From Chrysopilus asiliformis (lineage: Eukaryota; Arthropoda; Insecta; Diptera; Rhagionidae), in NCBI GenBank assembly GCA_964034945.1, contig OZ035961.1:14151243-14215242 (forward strand): a DNA stretch of 64,000 bases. The letters are read 5' to 3'. Below the pieces are notes generated by a model, which was given only the letters and a program-made list of their open reading frames with translations, made no database searches and had not been told where the DNA came from. Every line of letters begins with the position of its first letter. The first letter of the stretch is position 1. Made by a program: the position numbers and the translations under genes. Positions 11,346 through 21,212 of the stretch are shown here, in pieces.

Positions 11346-11970
11346 TAAAGTCTTAAAATATTAATTTTTTTTAAATATTTGACTAAATTATTTTATTTGT
11401 ATATTTATTGTTATAACGCATAATATTTGACTGAAATCTACAAAAAATTAAAGAAGAAGATGAATTTGATCCCTTAAGACGTCTAGGGGTGTACAAAATT
11501 TCAGACTTCTTAGTGTTAATTTAGTTTTCAAAAATAAAAGTGTTTTTCTAATTCAAAGATTTTTTTTCCAAAATTCCCGTAAATTCTTGGAAATGGGCAA
11601 AACTGACGATTTCTCGAGAGGCTGAAAAAAACAATGAGAATTTGGGAAATTCCCAAACTCTAATTGTTATTATCTAGATAAAAAGGGTATCATCGGTACA
11701 CAACAAAAATTATGTCGCAGATATTTTTTTAAATGCACTATAGACAAAAATTATTAAAAAAATGCAACTCACACAAAATTTTATTTTAAAAAATTGGCTT
11801 TATGCAGAAATTATCTAAAAAAATGCGCCGCAGTCGAAAGTTGTTGAATTCCAAGGTCAAGTATACCCTCAAATGAACCTAACAGTTGCCAGAGAAGTGG
11901 ATTTTCATGCTTTGTTTTCGTGAGGTTTGAATTTGACACAGTAAACTTCCAGATGTCTCAAAATGTTTCT
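11346..11970. other. Gene-free AT-rich spacer
   Basis: Nothing recognisable was seen between the two TTAA-flanked elements. Confidence 0.45.
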
Positions 11971-12087
11971 TTAACACTAGATTGCCCAAGGAAGTCAAGC
12001 AGTCAAAATGACTGCTTTTGGCAATATAGGTATAACACATATATATATATACCGGAAATGAAGGAGGGGGGAGGTAACTACAATTAT

Positions 12088-13498
12088 AATAATAATAATA
12101 AATAATAATAATAATAATTTTATTTCGCAATTCATATAAGGATATTTAACACGTCTACTGTAAAAATTGGAGATAGAATTTCTTTCTGTTTCTCCTATTG
12201 CAAATAACAAGTTTAATTGAAGTAAAAAATTCAAATCTATTAGCAACAAGTTTAAAATAATAGCAAATTTTAAAAATCATTTATATATGGATAAAAAAGA
12301 AAAAAAAGAAGTATGACAAAGAAAAATAACCTTAACGTGTCCAGGAAAACAAAACTATCATCTACTTTTTTTTTTTTTTTTTTTTTTATTATTTTTTAAA
12401 ACTCTTCATTAATTATTCTGTACCTATAGTCCAGAGCTTTTTTAACAAATTGTGCCAACGTAGACCAATCCTTCCCGTTCAGGAATTCAAACAATTCTGA
12501 TTTCGTTAGAGCAGTTTTTCCAAAAAAGTGCATTCGCAGTTCTTTTAGTACGGGACATACTGCAGCGAAATGGAATACATTTTCTACCTCGACCATGTTA
12601 CACATCGAGCACAAACAGCTCGCATCCGATCCGGGTATTATGTGTGGCATATAATTAAGTCTTAACAATTCTCCTCTAGTTTTGAAGATCAATGAAATTT
12701 TTTCGACTCCATTGTCGTCAGTGAAATACCCATTCGAGCCTATGTCGAACCTAAGACTTTTATATAAATCTCGACTCTCAGATGTCTGCGCTCGTGATAC
12801 ATGATTTTTCCACGTTTGTTCGTCTAGTTGCCTTAAAAATATAGCTAAACCTTCTTTTTCCAGATTACTTGGATCTGACAATTTTTCACGGGGGTAGGAA
12901 CATGTATCTGCTAGCGTTAGCCATTCTTTAAACCAACACTCTTGTGAGCCAATAATATGAAGCGCTATTCTATGTGGTAGCCGTTTTTCACCATACACGC
13001 TTATTGCCTTCACCACATATTTTACATGAAGCTGGAATGTGTATTGAAAGATTGTGCATGTTCCGGTTTCAAGATGTAACATGTAATTCGGGGTATATGA
13101 TGGTAGCAAAAAAAGTTTTTTAAGGAAGAAGCGCAGAATTTTCTCAGCTTCTTCGTATTGACTATAGCCCCAAGTCTCACAAGCGTAGCAGACTACACTT
13201 CTCACAACACTCTCAAAGAATTTAAATTTCGCCGAAGCGGGAATATTTCTTTCCCTGATAAACGCTTTCCACGTAGAATTTATGGCAAATTTACCTAAAG
13301 ATAGACGATTTTTAAGATGTTTCGTCATTGAGAGACCTGTGGTAAACGTCACACCCAAATATTTGTATTCAGATACAACTTCTAGTGGTCGGTCCCCGAA
13401 AAACCATCTATCATCTTTAGCTAGCTTCCCCCCTTTTCTGAACACCATGATCTTGGACTTGTCTAAATTTATCGAGAGATTCCACATACTACAGAATT
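12088..13498 (-). mobile_element. 5'-truncated non-LTR retrotransposon (LINE)
   Basis: The insertion is flanked by a 14-bp direct repeat, GTAACTACAATTAT, at 12,074-12,087 and 13,499-13,512. It lies on the minus strand: the 3' end (low coordinates) has an ATT-type trinucleotide tail next to the left repeat, with a 3' untranslated stretch and an internal A-run (T-run at about 12,367-12,387) after the stop codon. The 5' end is cut inside the reverse transcriptase reading frame. Target duplication, 5' truncation and simple-repeat tail are the marks of target-primed reverse transcription. Confidence 0.85.
12396..13498 (-). pseudogene. LINE ORF2 C-terminal part (end of reverse transcriptase and C-terminal domain)
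   Basis: This is an intact open frame of at least 363 codons on the minus strand ending at 12,396. It opens with WNLSINLDKSKIMVFRKGG and EYKYLGVTFT, the conserved 'NxxKTKxMVF' and 'YLG' blocks of the late reverse transcriptase fingers/thumb of Jockey/I-type LINEs. It continues through a helical C-terminal region to a CLCSMC-x7-VFHFAAVCP (C-x2-C...H-x4-C) zinc-knuckle-like motif, expected at the ORF2 C-terminus. The endonuclease and the catalytic YADD core are missing because of 5' truncation; the apparent Met start (13,487) is internal. The uninterrupted frame suggests a fairly recent insertion. It is dead as a mobile element. Confidence 0.88.
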
Positions 13499-13643
13499 GT
13501 AACTACAATTATTAATAAACGCATTTATATGTTGTACAAAAAGTCACAAAATTCTAACAAATTGTGTCATTATATACATAATTGTTTTTCTGATTGAAAT
13601 TAAAAAGCAGTCAAAATGACTTGCTTGGGCAATCTAGTGTTAA

Positions 13644-15573
13644 GCGAGTCTGAAAAAAAATGATGCCCCAGGTTAGTGTCTTTATTCCAGAACCCAGCCT
13701 CAATGTCGAGTAAATTACCTTATAAAAGTGAATATACAAGAGCATGAAAGAAAATTTTGATCATGTTCTCAAGCCACAGGTTCGAATTTGTTGTACTCGT
13801 CTAAAATTCACATCCGGCTAGTGGCGATTTTGGAGATTTTGGTTTCCAAACAATTTTTTTTAGAGAAAAATGAGTTTTAAAGAAATATATTTTTTAACGA
13901 AATGTGTTTGCTATGCATTTCTTCGTGGGAGTTAGATCAAGGGTAGTTTTACTAGTTTATACAGTATACAGCGGAAATGACCTCATATTCGTTGTCCAAC
14001 TCGTTGAACGACTTTTTATTTTTTATGCGGCACATGTTGACATTCGAAACATTTACAATTGTATTTTATTACATTTTTTCAAAAAAATTTATATTTACGC
14101 ATATAATTACCTTCGCTAATTACCACAGTCAGCAGCCACTAATAAAAGTAAACCAGAACGTATTTTTTCCTAGTTTTGAAAAAAGTCGACCGATTGACGT
14201 GTGGATTTTAATTGAAATACCCATAAATATGACAATTACTTAAAAAAAAACTTTTTTAAGTACACCTAAAACTTCGCCGGTGGCAATAACTCTGACGAAA
14301 AGTTCAAAAACCATAGACATCTTTGTGACGCGCATGTACTTAAAATAAATCAAAGTTCAACTTTGGTACTATTAAAATTCAAGTAATTTTTCTAGAAGTT
14401 ATAGAAATTAACAAAAAACTTGCCCGTGCTCAAAGAAAAAAAAACGTGCATTGCATTAAAACTTTATTTCGAAATTAAGTATCTAATTTACGATTTATTG
14501 AATAACTCATGGAAGTAATTGCAAGAATAGTATTTAGATCTTACGCAAAACGACAATTTGCAAGGCTAATTAATAGATACCCATTGCTTGGTGAAAATTC
14601 TAATGAAAAATTTTTTTCACAGAAAAAGACACCATCACAAGCGTGATCTAGCAAAATTAATAAACGTGAAATCATATATTTCGAATCGAAATTGTTCGCT
14701 TCCTTCGTATAAAATATCTTGGACAAGGTGAGACGTGATTTTGCTTTCAAAAATGAGGATTATTTTGATTTAACATTTCACTGAAGACCACCGAGGCTTG
14801 AAGTTTACCTTGTCTGATCCAAAGTTGTTAAAATAGGAGATTCGATTGAAAGGTTCTCAAATTTGTAATCATTTGACAATTTTAAATTATTATCAGATAT
14901 TTAAACATGCAATTAACCGATTGTAAAAAAATCGGCATACAGAGATTCGTTGAGAATTGGATTGTAACTGCTTTAAATGATTCTATTTTGACCTTTATAA
15001 AAACAAATTAAGATTTCATGATGTTTTACTTAAAATTTAAAGTCTTCTAACCTTTTATTGAATTTTAAATTTCCATTAAGGCGTTAATTAGGTACAATAA
15101 TAAAAAAAAATAAATAAATACTGAATTCTTGGTATGGTTCTCGATCCGAGACTAAACTTGTGATTTTCTACAGGAAACAGCTCAGAAATTTGAAATATTT
15201 ATAAATAAATGGTGACGAAATTTCAGTATTCAAAAATGTTATTTTATGCACAAATAAAGTAACAACGCAAATAAAGTAACTATTAAAGTTTAATCATCCC
15301 ATGAAAACAAATTAATGGCTTCTAAAATACACAAACAATAAACATAAAAAATATATTTTTTAATAGCTTTAAGTTCTGACGCAAGGGACATTTAAACCCA
15401 TTGGATGATTTTAAAATAAATTAAATAAAAATACTAAATTAAAGTAATTAAACTGAAACCTGGGATTCTCTTTATCTCAAATTTTTTCTCCAAGTCACGG
15501 TTTTAAATTAAGAATATATGTATATCCTTTAACGTACAACAACTATATAGCAAAGTTCATTCGAAAAAACACA
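13644..15573. other. Gene-free AT-rich region
   Basis: No gene was recognised. A small palindrome, CTTAAAAAAAAACTTTTTTAAG-like, lies near 14,238-14,260. Confidence 0.45.
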
Positions 15574-15846
15574 CACTCAGAAAAATGTTCAGGACAACTT
15601 TTTGTCAGGTTAACTCTGACCTTACAGAGGTGTCTGTAAGCCAGCTAGCGGTCAGAGTTAACCTATCTAAGGTCAACTCGTGCAGCTCCCAATGTCCTAC
15701 TTTACCTGCTGGTGGCTTAATTTCAGAATTTCTCCGACCACAGGTCAACTCAGTTTTACTTGCCCACATGCAGGCGAACGCGCGCCTGCCCGAGGCCAAT
15801 TACGCCGTATGTAGGTCGTCGAGTTAGCCTCCATTTTTCTGAGTGC
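15574..15846. mobile_element. MITE with CACTCAGAAAAATG ends and GC-rich interior
   Basis: The left end CACTCAGAAAAATG (15,574) is matched by CATTTTTCTGAGTG (ending about 15,846). CA occurs just outside both ends. The interior is strikingly GC-rich against the local AT background and carries a long hairpin (15,605-15,664). A third copy of the end, in right-end orientation (TTTTTCTGAGTG then TA), lies at 16,970-16,981, so this piece may be the left part of a longer composite to 16,981. Confidence 0.65.
15605..15664. repeat. Long hairpin in GC-rich MITE interior
   Basis: AGGTTAACTCTGACC (about 15,607) pairs perfectly with GGTCAGAGTTAACCT (about 15,649). Within the loop CTTACAGA and TCTGTAAG pair again, so this is a stacked structure of about 60 nt. 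Confidence 0.8.
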
Positions 15847-16361
15847 ACTTTTTTGCATAATTTATCAGATTACTTTTTTACAGGATTTGATAAATTGCAA
15901 GTTTTTGTTAAACCTTTTGACAGAGAATCTTTTTTTTAAGAACAAGTGCTGCATTCTTGAAAATCCGGTTCGATTTAACGTTTTTATGCCGTGATTAGAG
16001 TTCGTCGCAAACTATTTATTTCGTTTTTGTTTTTCTTGACTTTCTCGAAAAAGATTCGGGAACAATGACGGCAAATCCTACGTTCTTTATTTTGACCTTT
16101 ATAATTTTTTTATAAAATATATTAGTGTTTACAAAAGTCGACCAAAAAATATTTGAAAATATGTCACGCGAATTTTCACCTTTTCGACCTCTTTCTATAG
16201 TATACTCCGGAAAATGTAATAAAAGTCGTCGATTTGCGTGTAATTGCCTCCCCGCAGGAAAATTTAGCCTTTGCTCGGTGCGAGTTCAGTTGCGTTCGGA
16301 AAAGTAAAAATGTGTCAACTTGTTGCGGGAGAAATTAAAAAATTAAACCTGTAGCAAGTAA

Positions 16362-16823
16362 CCCGGCCTTTACAAGCGACTGTAAAGTCTGTCAGTAGCA
16401 CAGACTTCAAAGATCAAATTACTGACAATGAATTAGAAGGCATTTAGCGAACTGGCAGTCAGTTCATTTTCAAAATGACTTCGTTTGTAACACAGCTACA
16501 GTCCCTCGTATTCCAGAGGCATGAATTTTGCTCTTATGCTTCATTATTTTAATTATCTCGTTCCTAGTTAGTCTTCTTTCGCCATTCTGAGAGTTCTAAA
16601 AGTAAAAAAAAGAATTAAAAACAGTGAATTCATAATAATTTAATAGATTTACCTCAAATTCTTCATTTTCCGCCATCTTAGAAGTCTGAAATGTCAAATT
16701 ACTGGCATGTCTGTACTGACTACAAAAATATCCCGTCAGTACAGACTTGTCAGTGCCAGTAAGCATTTACACGAGACTGTGTCAGTGACTGTGTCAGCTC
16801 TACAGACGCGTGTAAAGGCTGTG
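16362..16823 (-). mobile_element. PIF/Harbinger-like non-autonomous element
   Basis: The ends CCCGGCCTTTACAAGCG (left) and the near complement CGCGTGTAAAGGCTGTG (right) are flanked by TAA (16,359-16,361 and 16,824-16,826), the 3-bp duplication size of PIF/Harbinger elements. Subterminal segments rich in ACTGACAG/CTGTCAGT recur in both arms. On the minus strand there is a short possible two-exon frame (see next entry). It lies within the span between the CACTCAG-type ends at 15,574 and 16,981. Confidence 0.65.
16470..16676 (-). pseudogene. Possible spliced 49-codon frame inside the PIF-like element
   Basis: On the minus strand ATG at 16,676 opens MAENEEFE; the codon GAG at 16,653 is followed directly by GTAAAT. 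A TTTTAG acceptor ends at 16,596 and the frame resumes with NSQNGERRLTRNEIIKIMK and stops at 16,470. An intron of 57 nt joins the two in phase 0. An N-terminal acidic start followed by a basic helical stretch is what remains in internally deleted elements that once encoded a DNA-binding protein, but I cannot identify the parent. This is inference; the frame is too short to support a function. Confidence 0.35.
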
Positions 16824-16981
16824 TAAAGTACAAGTAGAGCGTAAGGAGCAGCACGGGTTGACCTGAGATAGGTATATCGAGGATGCAATGTCATGTAATA
16901 GATAAGCCCATCTGTCTCCTACAGGCCAAAGTTGGCTTGTCAAAAAGTTGACTCGGATCAGCTTTATTATTTTTCTGAGTG

Positions 16982-17625
16982 TAGCTGGACATTAACATTT
17001 TCCAGGCGAAAATTCAAAGACTCTTTTTTTTGAAATTTTAAAAAGTAATCTTGAACGATTTGTTAAAAAGAAATCTTGAACGATTTGTATGTGATTTATC
17101 ATAAAACCTTTGTATGATTTCTTTCCATAGAGCGTAAATTGTTGGTCCTAATATCATAATTAGGGTACTCCAAAACCTTTGTTCAACCGTATAAGCGATA
17201 ATTATGTACATTTAAAAGCTCATTCGAAAATTAGCCAAATCATCGGAATACTCGCTTGTTTTGTACAGATTTTCGAGTGCTTTTATACGGGATCGCTAGA
17301 CTTTCTCTCTTAAAATTTATTCATATATCCCAAAATGAGCAAACGTTTTCTTAGCAAAACTTAGCAAAAGTTCTCAGAATTCGGAAAAATCATTCTCTTC
17401 GAAAAAAAATTTCCGATTTTTTTAAATGTTTTTTTGTGCTACATTAATTTTTTGTAACAGAATAAAATTCACCGATTAAAGTATCAGATCTTAACAGCCC
17501 TTGACAATAATAATACCTTGAAATTTTAATAATAAAATTTGAATAATTCTTTTTGTTATTTTCCTTTTCGAGTTTGTCCAAACATACCATCTTATTTTTG
17601 AGTCGTAATACTACCTTTCTTTAAC
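16982..17625. other. Gene-free AT-rich spacer
   Basis: Only a short direct duplication with core AATCTTGAACGATTTGT (period about 26, near 17,045-17,090) was noted. Confidence 0.45.
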
Positions 17626-17628
17626 ATT

Positions 17629-18110
17629 AGGGGTATTCACATTTGCTATTAAAATAGGTGTTATCGTCTTAAAATAGCACTATTTGTTAAAGTTTTGTAA
17701 ACACCAACAAAATACACGGAAACATTAGCAAAATATACCTAATCACCAAAAATATACCTGTGAGCTTAGCTTAAATCACTTTTTTTAAAAAAGTGATTTT
17801 ATTTATACAAAAAATGTTGAAAAATTGTGTTCAAGTGATTAGAATATATACTGCTTAGCCCTGATTTATTCACTAGGAGTTAAGCCGAGTTAGTGAGTTA
17901 AGGGAGTTAGCTAACCTTATTTTCCATGTTAAAGGTGAGTTAAGGGAGTTAAGGCGATTTAACTCCTAGTGAATAAATTGGCCGTTAGTGTCTTTAAACA
18001 ATTTTACTACAGTCGCACAAAAGTGAGTTTACGGTTTAGAGCAAAAATTTAACAAAAAATACTATTTTAGGATGGTAACAGCTAATTTAATAGCAAATGT
18101 GAATACCCCT
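17629..18110. mobile_element. MITE with AGGGGTATTCACATTTGC ends, host of a nested MITE
   Basis: AGGGGTATTCACATTTGCTA on the left and its exact complement on the right (ending 18,110) are terminal repeats of about 22-27 bp. ATT flanks both sides (17,626-17,628 and 18,111-18,113), fitting a 3-bp duplication. A 127-bp second MITE lies inside at 17,858-17,984. Confidence 0.75.
17858..17984. mobile_element. Nested MITE with TTA duplication
   Basis: ATTTATTCACTAGGAGTTAA (about 17,864) and its complement TTAACTCCTAGTGAATAAAT are perfect 20-bp inverted repeats near the ends. TTA flanks both sides (17,855-17,857, 17,985-17,987). Internal GAGTTAAGGGAGTTA repeats occur on both arms. It inserted into the older MITE. 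Confidence 0.75.
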
Positions 18111-18113
18111 ATT

Positions 18114-18379
18114 GTATTATTTCTCTAGACAATCGCATTGCAGACTTTTTTCTCTCTTTTGTTTACTTTTAGACCAAATTTTTAACCCCGGCTTTTGGTC
18201 TTTGTCACCCTACCTTCTAACAGCTTTATGTGCATCACAATTTTATGGAAAGCTCTCCATCGTTTTTACTTTCTTCTACGGAGTATAATAAAGTATTGTA
18301 TTCATGAAAAATTTCGACCTCTTAATTTTGCCTAAAAAACATTTCCCGATCACTCCTGAGTCGATTGGAATCATATTAA
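18114..18379. other. Short gene-free spacer
   Basis: Nothing recognisable was seen. Confidence 0.4.
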
Positions 18380-18387
18380 AAAAATGT

Positions 18388-18556
18388 CTTTCTGTCTGTC
18401 AGTCTGTCTGTCAGTCTGTCTGTCAGTCTGTCAGTCTGTCTGTCAGTCTGTCTGTCAGTCTGTCTGTCAGTCTGTCTGTCAGTCTGTCTGTCAGTCTGTC
18501 TGTCAGTCTGTCTGTCAGTCTGTCTGTCAGTCTGTCTGTCAGTCTGTCAGTCTGTG
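18388..18556. repeat. 12-bp tandem repeat TCTGTCTGTCAG
   Basis: About 14 near-perfect units make up the simple-sequence part of the X copy. Two frames stay open across it and give false SLSV/CQSV polypeptides. Confidence 0.95.
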
Positions 18557-19098
18557 TACAAGATTTCTCCAAAACTACACGGTAAAAACTGGAGTCTAAT
18601 TTTAAGACTTTTTCCTTCTATTTTTTAAACTTTTGAAAGTTTAGTGGAATTTTAAACTATTTTCTCTATTTTTAAAACTTTTTGAAAGTTTAGAATATAT
18701 TTTAGTCGAAAAGTTTAATATTTAGTGAGTTTTGGTTTATTTTTAAGACTATAGTTTAAAAAGTAAACTTTTTCTTTCTTAAAAATTTGTTTTAAACCTC
18801 TCCGCCTTATTTCTAAACTTTTAATCGAAATATTAGACCTATAAGTTTGAGAACTAAACCTTGTAAGTTTTACTTCAATTCGGATAAAATTGAATTAAAC
18901 TTTTAGTCTAATATTTAGTCTTTTCAGTTTATTTTTCTTTTTCAAATTCATCAGTCGGTCGGTCAATTTTAGAAAAGTCGCGAAACTCGAATTCGACTTT
19001 TCGGTCTAAAAACAAAACTTCAAAGTCTACAATTTATTCAGTTTTAGAAAATTGTGACTACTTTTTAATCATTTCAGCCTATAATTAAAACTCATTAT

Positions 19099-20238
19099 TA
19101 GGGCCCGGATTTAAGGCACTTATAAAATGGGAAAAAAGGCAGGCAAAAAGGCAGTATAAAAGACTGAATAAGCATTAATTTTTCAAAAAAAAGGCATTTA
19201 TTTAAACAAAAGGCATTTTCATTGCACGAATATGACATATCATGTATCACAAAATTGAACGCAGAACGCTTGCAAAAAATTTCAGATAAATTAAATTCAT
19301 ATAAATAAATTTGAAAAAATATATAAAAAGCTAATAGCCGTATAAAGACCCTCACTTCATTTAAGTAATATAAGTGTTCGCTACTTTTTACCTACAACTT
19401 GTTATAGTGACGTTACTTTAGGTGCATTAAGAATCATAATAGGTAATACGGATCTAATACTGATTGCAAGAAATAATTAAGTGAACTAATAAAACTTACC
19501 TAAAAGTTCTTTTCTAATCCCCGAAATTGTTTCTAAATAGCAGGTTTCCAATTCTTTCGTAACGTTGATTCATCTGGAATTTTTTCATGGCAATATTTTT
19601 GAAAAAAACTCTTTCAAAATATAATTATTCAATTTCCAAAGTGGAATATTTGCTTTAACAAATGCCATACATAAATCTCTAAAAAATTATGAGTCGCTTC
19701 TTCTGCTGATTGCATTTTTGAATAACCCGACTTTTTTGAACTTGCTTTCTGCAATAAATTCTTGTGTATGGCAATTTTTATGTGTTGTGTCACAAAATAC
19801 TTTTTTGAATGATTCACTACTTTTTCGCACATTTTGCAGAAAAGCAAACTCCCGTCTGTCGAGAAACAGTCTTTACCAAATGTATTTACAAGGTTCACGA
19901 GTATAAGGCGGTTTTCTCGTGTGATTTTTGGCATTTCTAAGATTTCAATTTACTATCAAAACTAAACTGATCGTACATTGGCGCAACTGTCATAAATATA
20001 GGCATTGCCAAATCAAAAAAAAAAATAATGATAATTTTTATGGGTACTTAAATTACCCTAAAAGGAATTTATAAATCTTTTTAAGATCGGAATTATTAAA
20101 AAAGGCATTAAAAAAAGGCTAAATGGTCGAAAAAGTGGGAAAATAAGCAAAAATGCCTAAAAGGCAGTTATTATACAAAAATGAACGAAAAAAGCAAAAT
20201 AGGCAAAATGCCTTTTTGCCTTAAATATCCGGGCCCTG
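19099..20238 (-). mobile_element. hAT element, degenerate, 8-bp target duplication
   Basis: The ends are TAGGGCCCGGATTTAAGGCA (19,099) and the complement-like TGCCTTAAATATCCGGGCCCTG (ending 20,238), giving imperfect inverted repeats of about 20 bp. The 8-bp duplication CTCATTAT is perfect (19,091-19,098 and 20,239-20,246), the size diagnostic of hAT elements. Subterminal AAAAAGGCA repeats occur in both ends. The interior encodes a damaged transposase N-terminal region on the minus strand. At 1,140 bp it is a deletion derivative. Confidence 0.92.
19495..19934 (-). pseudogene. hAT transposase N-terminal fragment with BED-type finger, frameshifted
   Basis: The minus-strand frame from 19,934 starts MPKITRENRLILVNLVNTFG and has a finger-like CKMC...H-x5-H (CKMCEKVVNH, then QHIKIAIH). 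This resembles the CGGBP1/BED-like finger at the start of a group of hAT transposases. After residue ~85 the frame changes: shifting by one restores RDLCMAFVKANIPLWKL, then IPDESTLRKN, and after another shift TCYLETISGIRKELL, all collinear with typical hAT order. The last block ends at a TTTTAG|GTAAGT donor-like site near 19,500. The visible open frame (to 19,629) is therefore only part. At least two frameshifts make it a pseudogene. Confidence 0.8.
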
Positions 20239-20340
20239 CTCATTATTCTAAAATTTAGAAAGTAAAGTCTGGAATTGGTTTATTTTAGAAGTCTGAGTAT
20301 ATTTTCTATACATATTAATCTAAAATTAAAAATTTAATTC

Positions 20341-20540
20341 GCGGGCGTGGATGGCTCAGTTAGCTAAGTGCTTGCCTTGTGATCCAAAGAGCAGTGGTTC
20401 AAATCCCACTCAGGGCAAAAATAATTCGGCTTGAATTTGAATTTGGAAGTTTTCTGCTATGGACCCTAAACACTTCGGCATTAGAGGCAATTTGCCTAAG
20501 CTCCTGGCATAAACATGGTTTGGAATTTAAACTTCGAAAC
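20341..20540 (+). repeat. tRNA-like head, probable SINE
   Basis: A tRNA-like stretch begins GCGGGCGTGGATGGCTCAGT. It has a box A (TGGCTCAGTTAG, 20,352-20,363) and a box B (GGTTCAAATCC, 20,396-20,406) at pol III spacing. The acceptor ends do not pair (GCGGGCG against CAGGGCA), and the T-stem has a mismatch or an enlarged loop, so this is not a functional tRNA. About 130 bp of non-tRNA sequence follows, as in a tRNA-derived SINE. It sits inside the large foldback element. The 3' end and target duplication are unclear. Confidence 0.6.
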
Positions 20541-21212
20541 CTAAATTTGAGTCAGTTTTAGAAAATTGTAACTACTTTTTAGTAATTTCAGTTTGAAATT
20601 AAAACTTTTAAGTCTTAAATTTAGACCGGATAGTCTTATTTACCCGGATAATTCACGAATTTTAGAAGTTTATGACTATTTTTTAACCATTCCAGTCTAA
20701 ATTTAAGACTCAGGCATCTTAAACTTAAACCGTAAGGTTTTAATTTGAGAATTTTTAGAAATTTGGAACTAATTTTTAGATTTTTTAGACTAAAATTTAA
20801 ATTTTAATACCTTAAATTTAGACCGGATAATACTATTTAAAAGGAAAATAATTTCAAACTTTTAAAGTTTGATTTTTAGGCTCAAAAAGGTGTTGACCTA
20901 TATGTAGGAAAAAAAGTCTTAAAATTAGACTCCAGTTTTTACCGTGTAATAGAGCTAGCGCCATGAAATTTTATAGGCATGTTGGGTCCTGAAATGGGAC
21001 GATCCTATCAACTTTTGGTGGAAATCCGTTAACCGGAAGTATCCAAAATGGCGGTTTTTCAAAAATCGCAATTTCGTTTTTCTCGATTTACTCCCAAACT
21101 ACGCGTTTTTTAGTGGCCTTAAGTATGACAAAACTTGGAGAAAATAAAATTTCCCACACTTTTGTCTTTAACTATAACTCGATATCTCAACCTGTTATCG
21201 AGATAAACCGTT

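Larger units (their letters stand above)
11975..13639. mobile_element. Second piggyBac-like MITE, split by a LINE
   Basis: The outer ends are CACTAGATTGCCCAAG (left) and CTTGGGCAATCTAGTG (right), perfect inverted repeats, flanked by TTAA at 11,971-11,974 and 13,640-13,643. Next to each end is an AAGCAGTCAAAATGACT-type palindrome. With the nested LINE (12,088-13,498) and one copy of its target duplication removed, the element would be about 240 bp, a normal MITE size. No piggyBac transposase sequence is present. Confidence 0.85.
18578..20946. mobile_element. Large TA-flanked foldback element (2.4 kb, host of hAT and SINE-like insertions)
   Basis: The two termini are identical as inverted repeats for 36 bp, starting CACGGTAAAAACTGGAGTCT. 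TA lies outside each end (18,576-18,577; 20,947-20,948), and removing the element restores the X sequence around a single TA. Both arms are filled with short mirrored AAACTTTT/AAAAGTTT-like blocks. No transposase for this element is visible; its bulk comes from the nested hAT (19,099-20,238) and a tRNA-like segment at 20,341. The CACGG start and TA target are shared with the elements at 850 and 32,092. Confidence 0.85.

Noticed and set aside
11920..12105. Short ORFs around the AAT repeats
   Set aside because: They span the MITE/LINE junction and the trinucleotide tail; no conserved motif.
12396..13487. Host gene encoding a 363-residue protein
   Set aside because: The sequence is the end of LINE ORF2, with target duplication and a tail, inside a MITE.
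20341..20415. Functional tRNA gene
   Set aside because: A and B boxes are present but the acceptor ends do not pair and the T-arm is irregular; flanking tail sequence fits a SINE.
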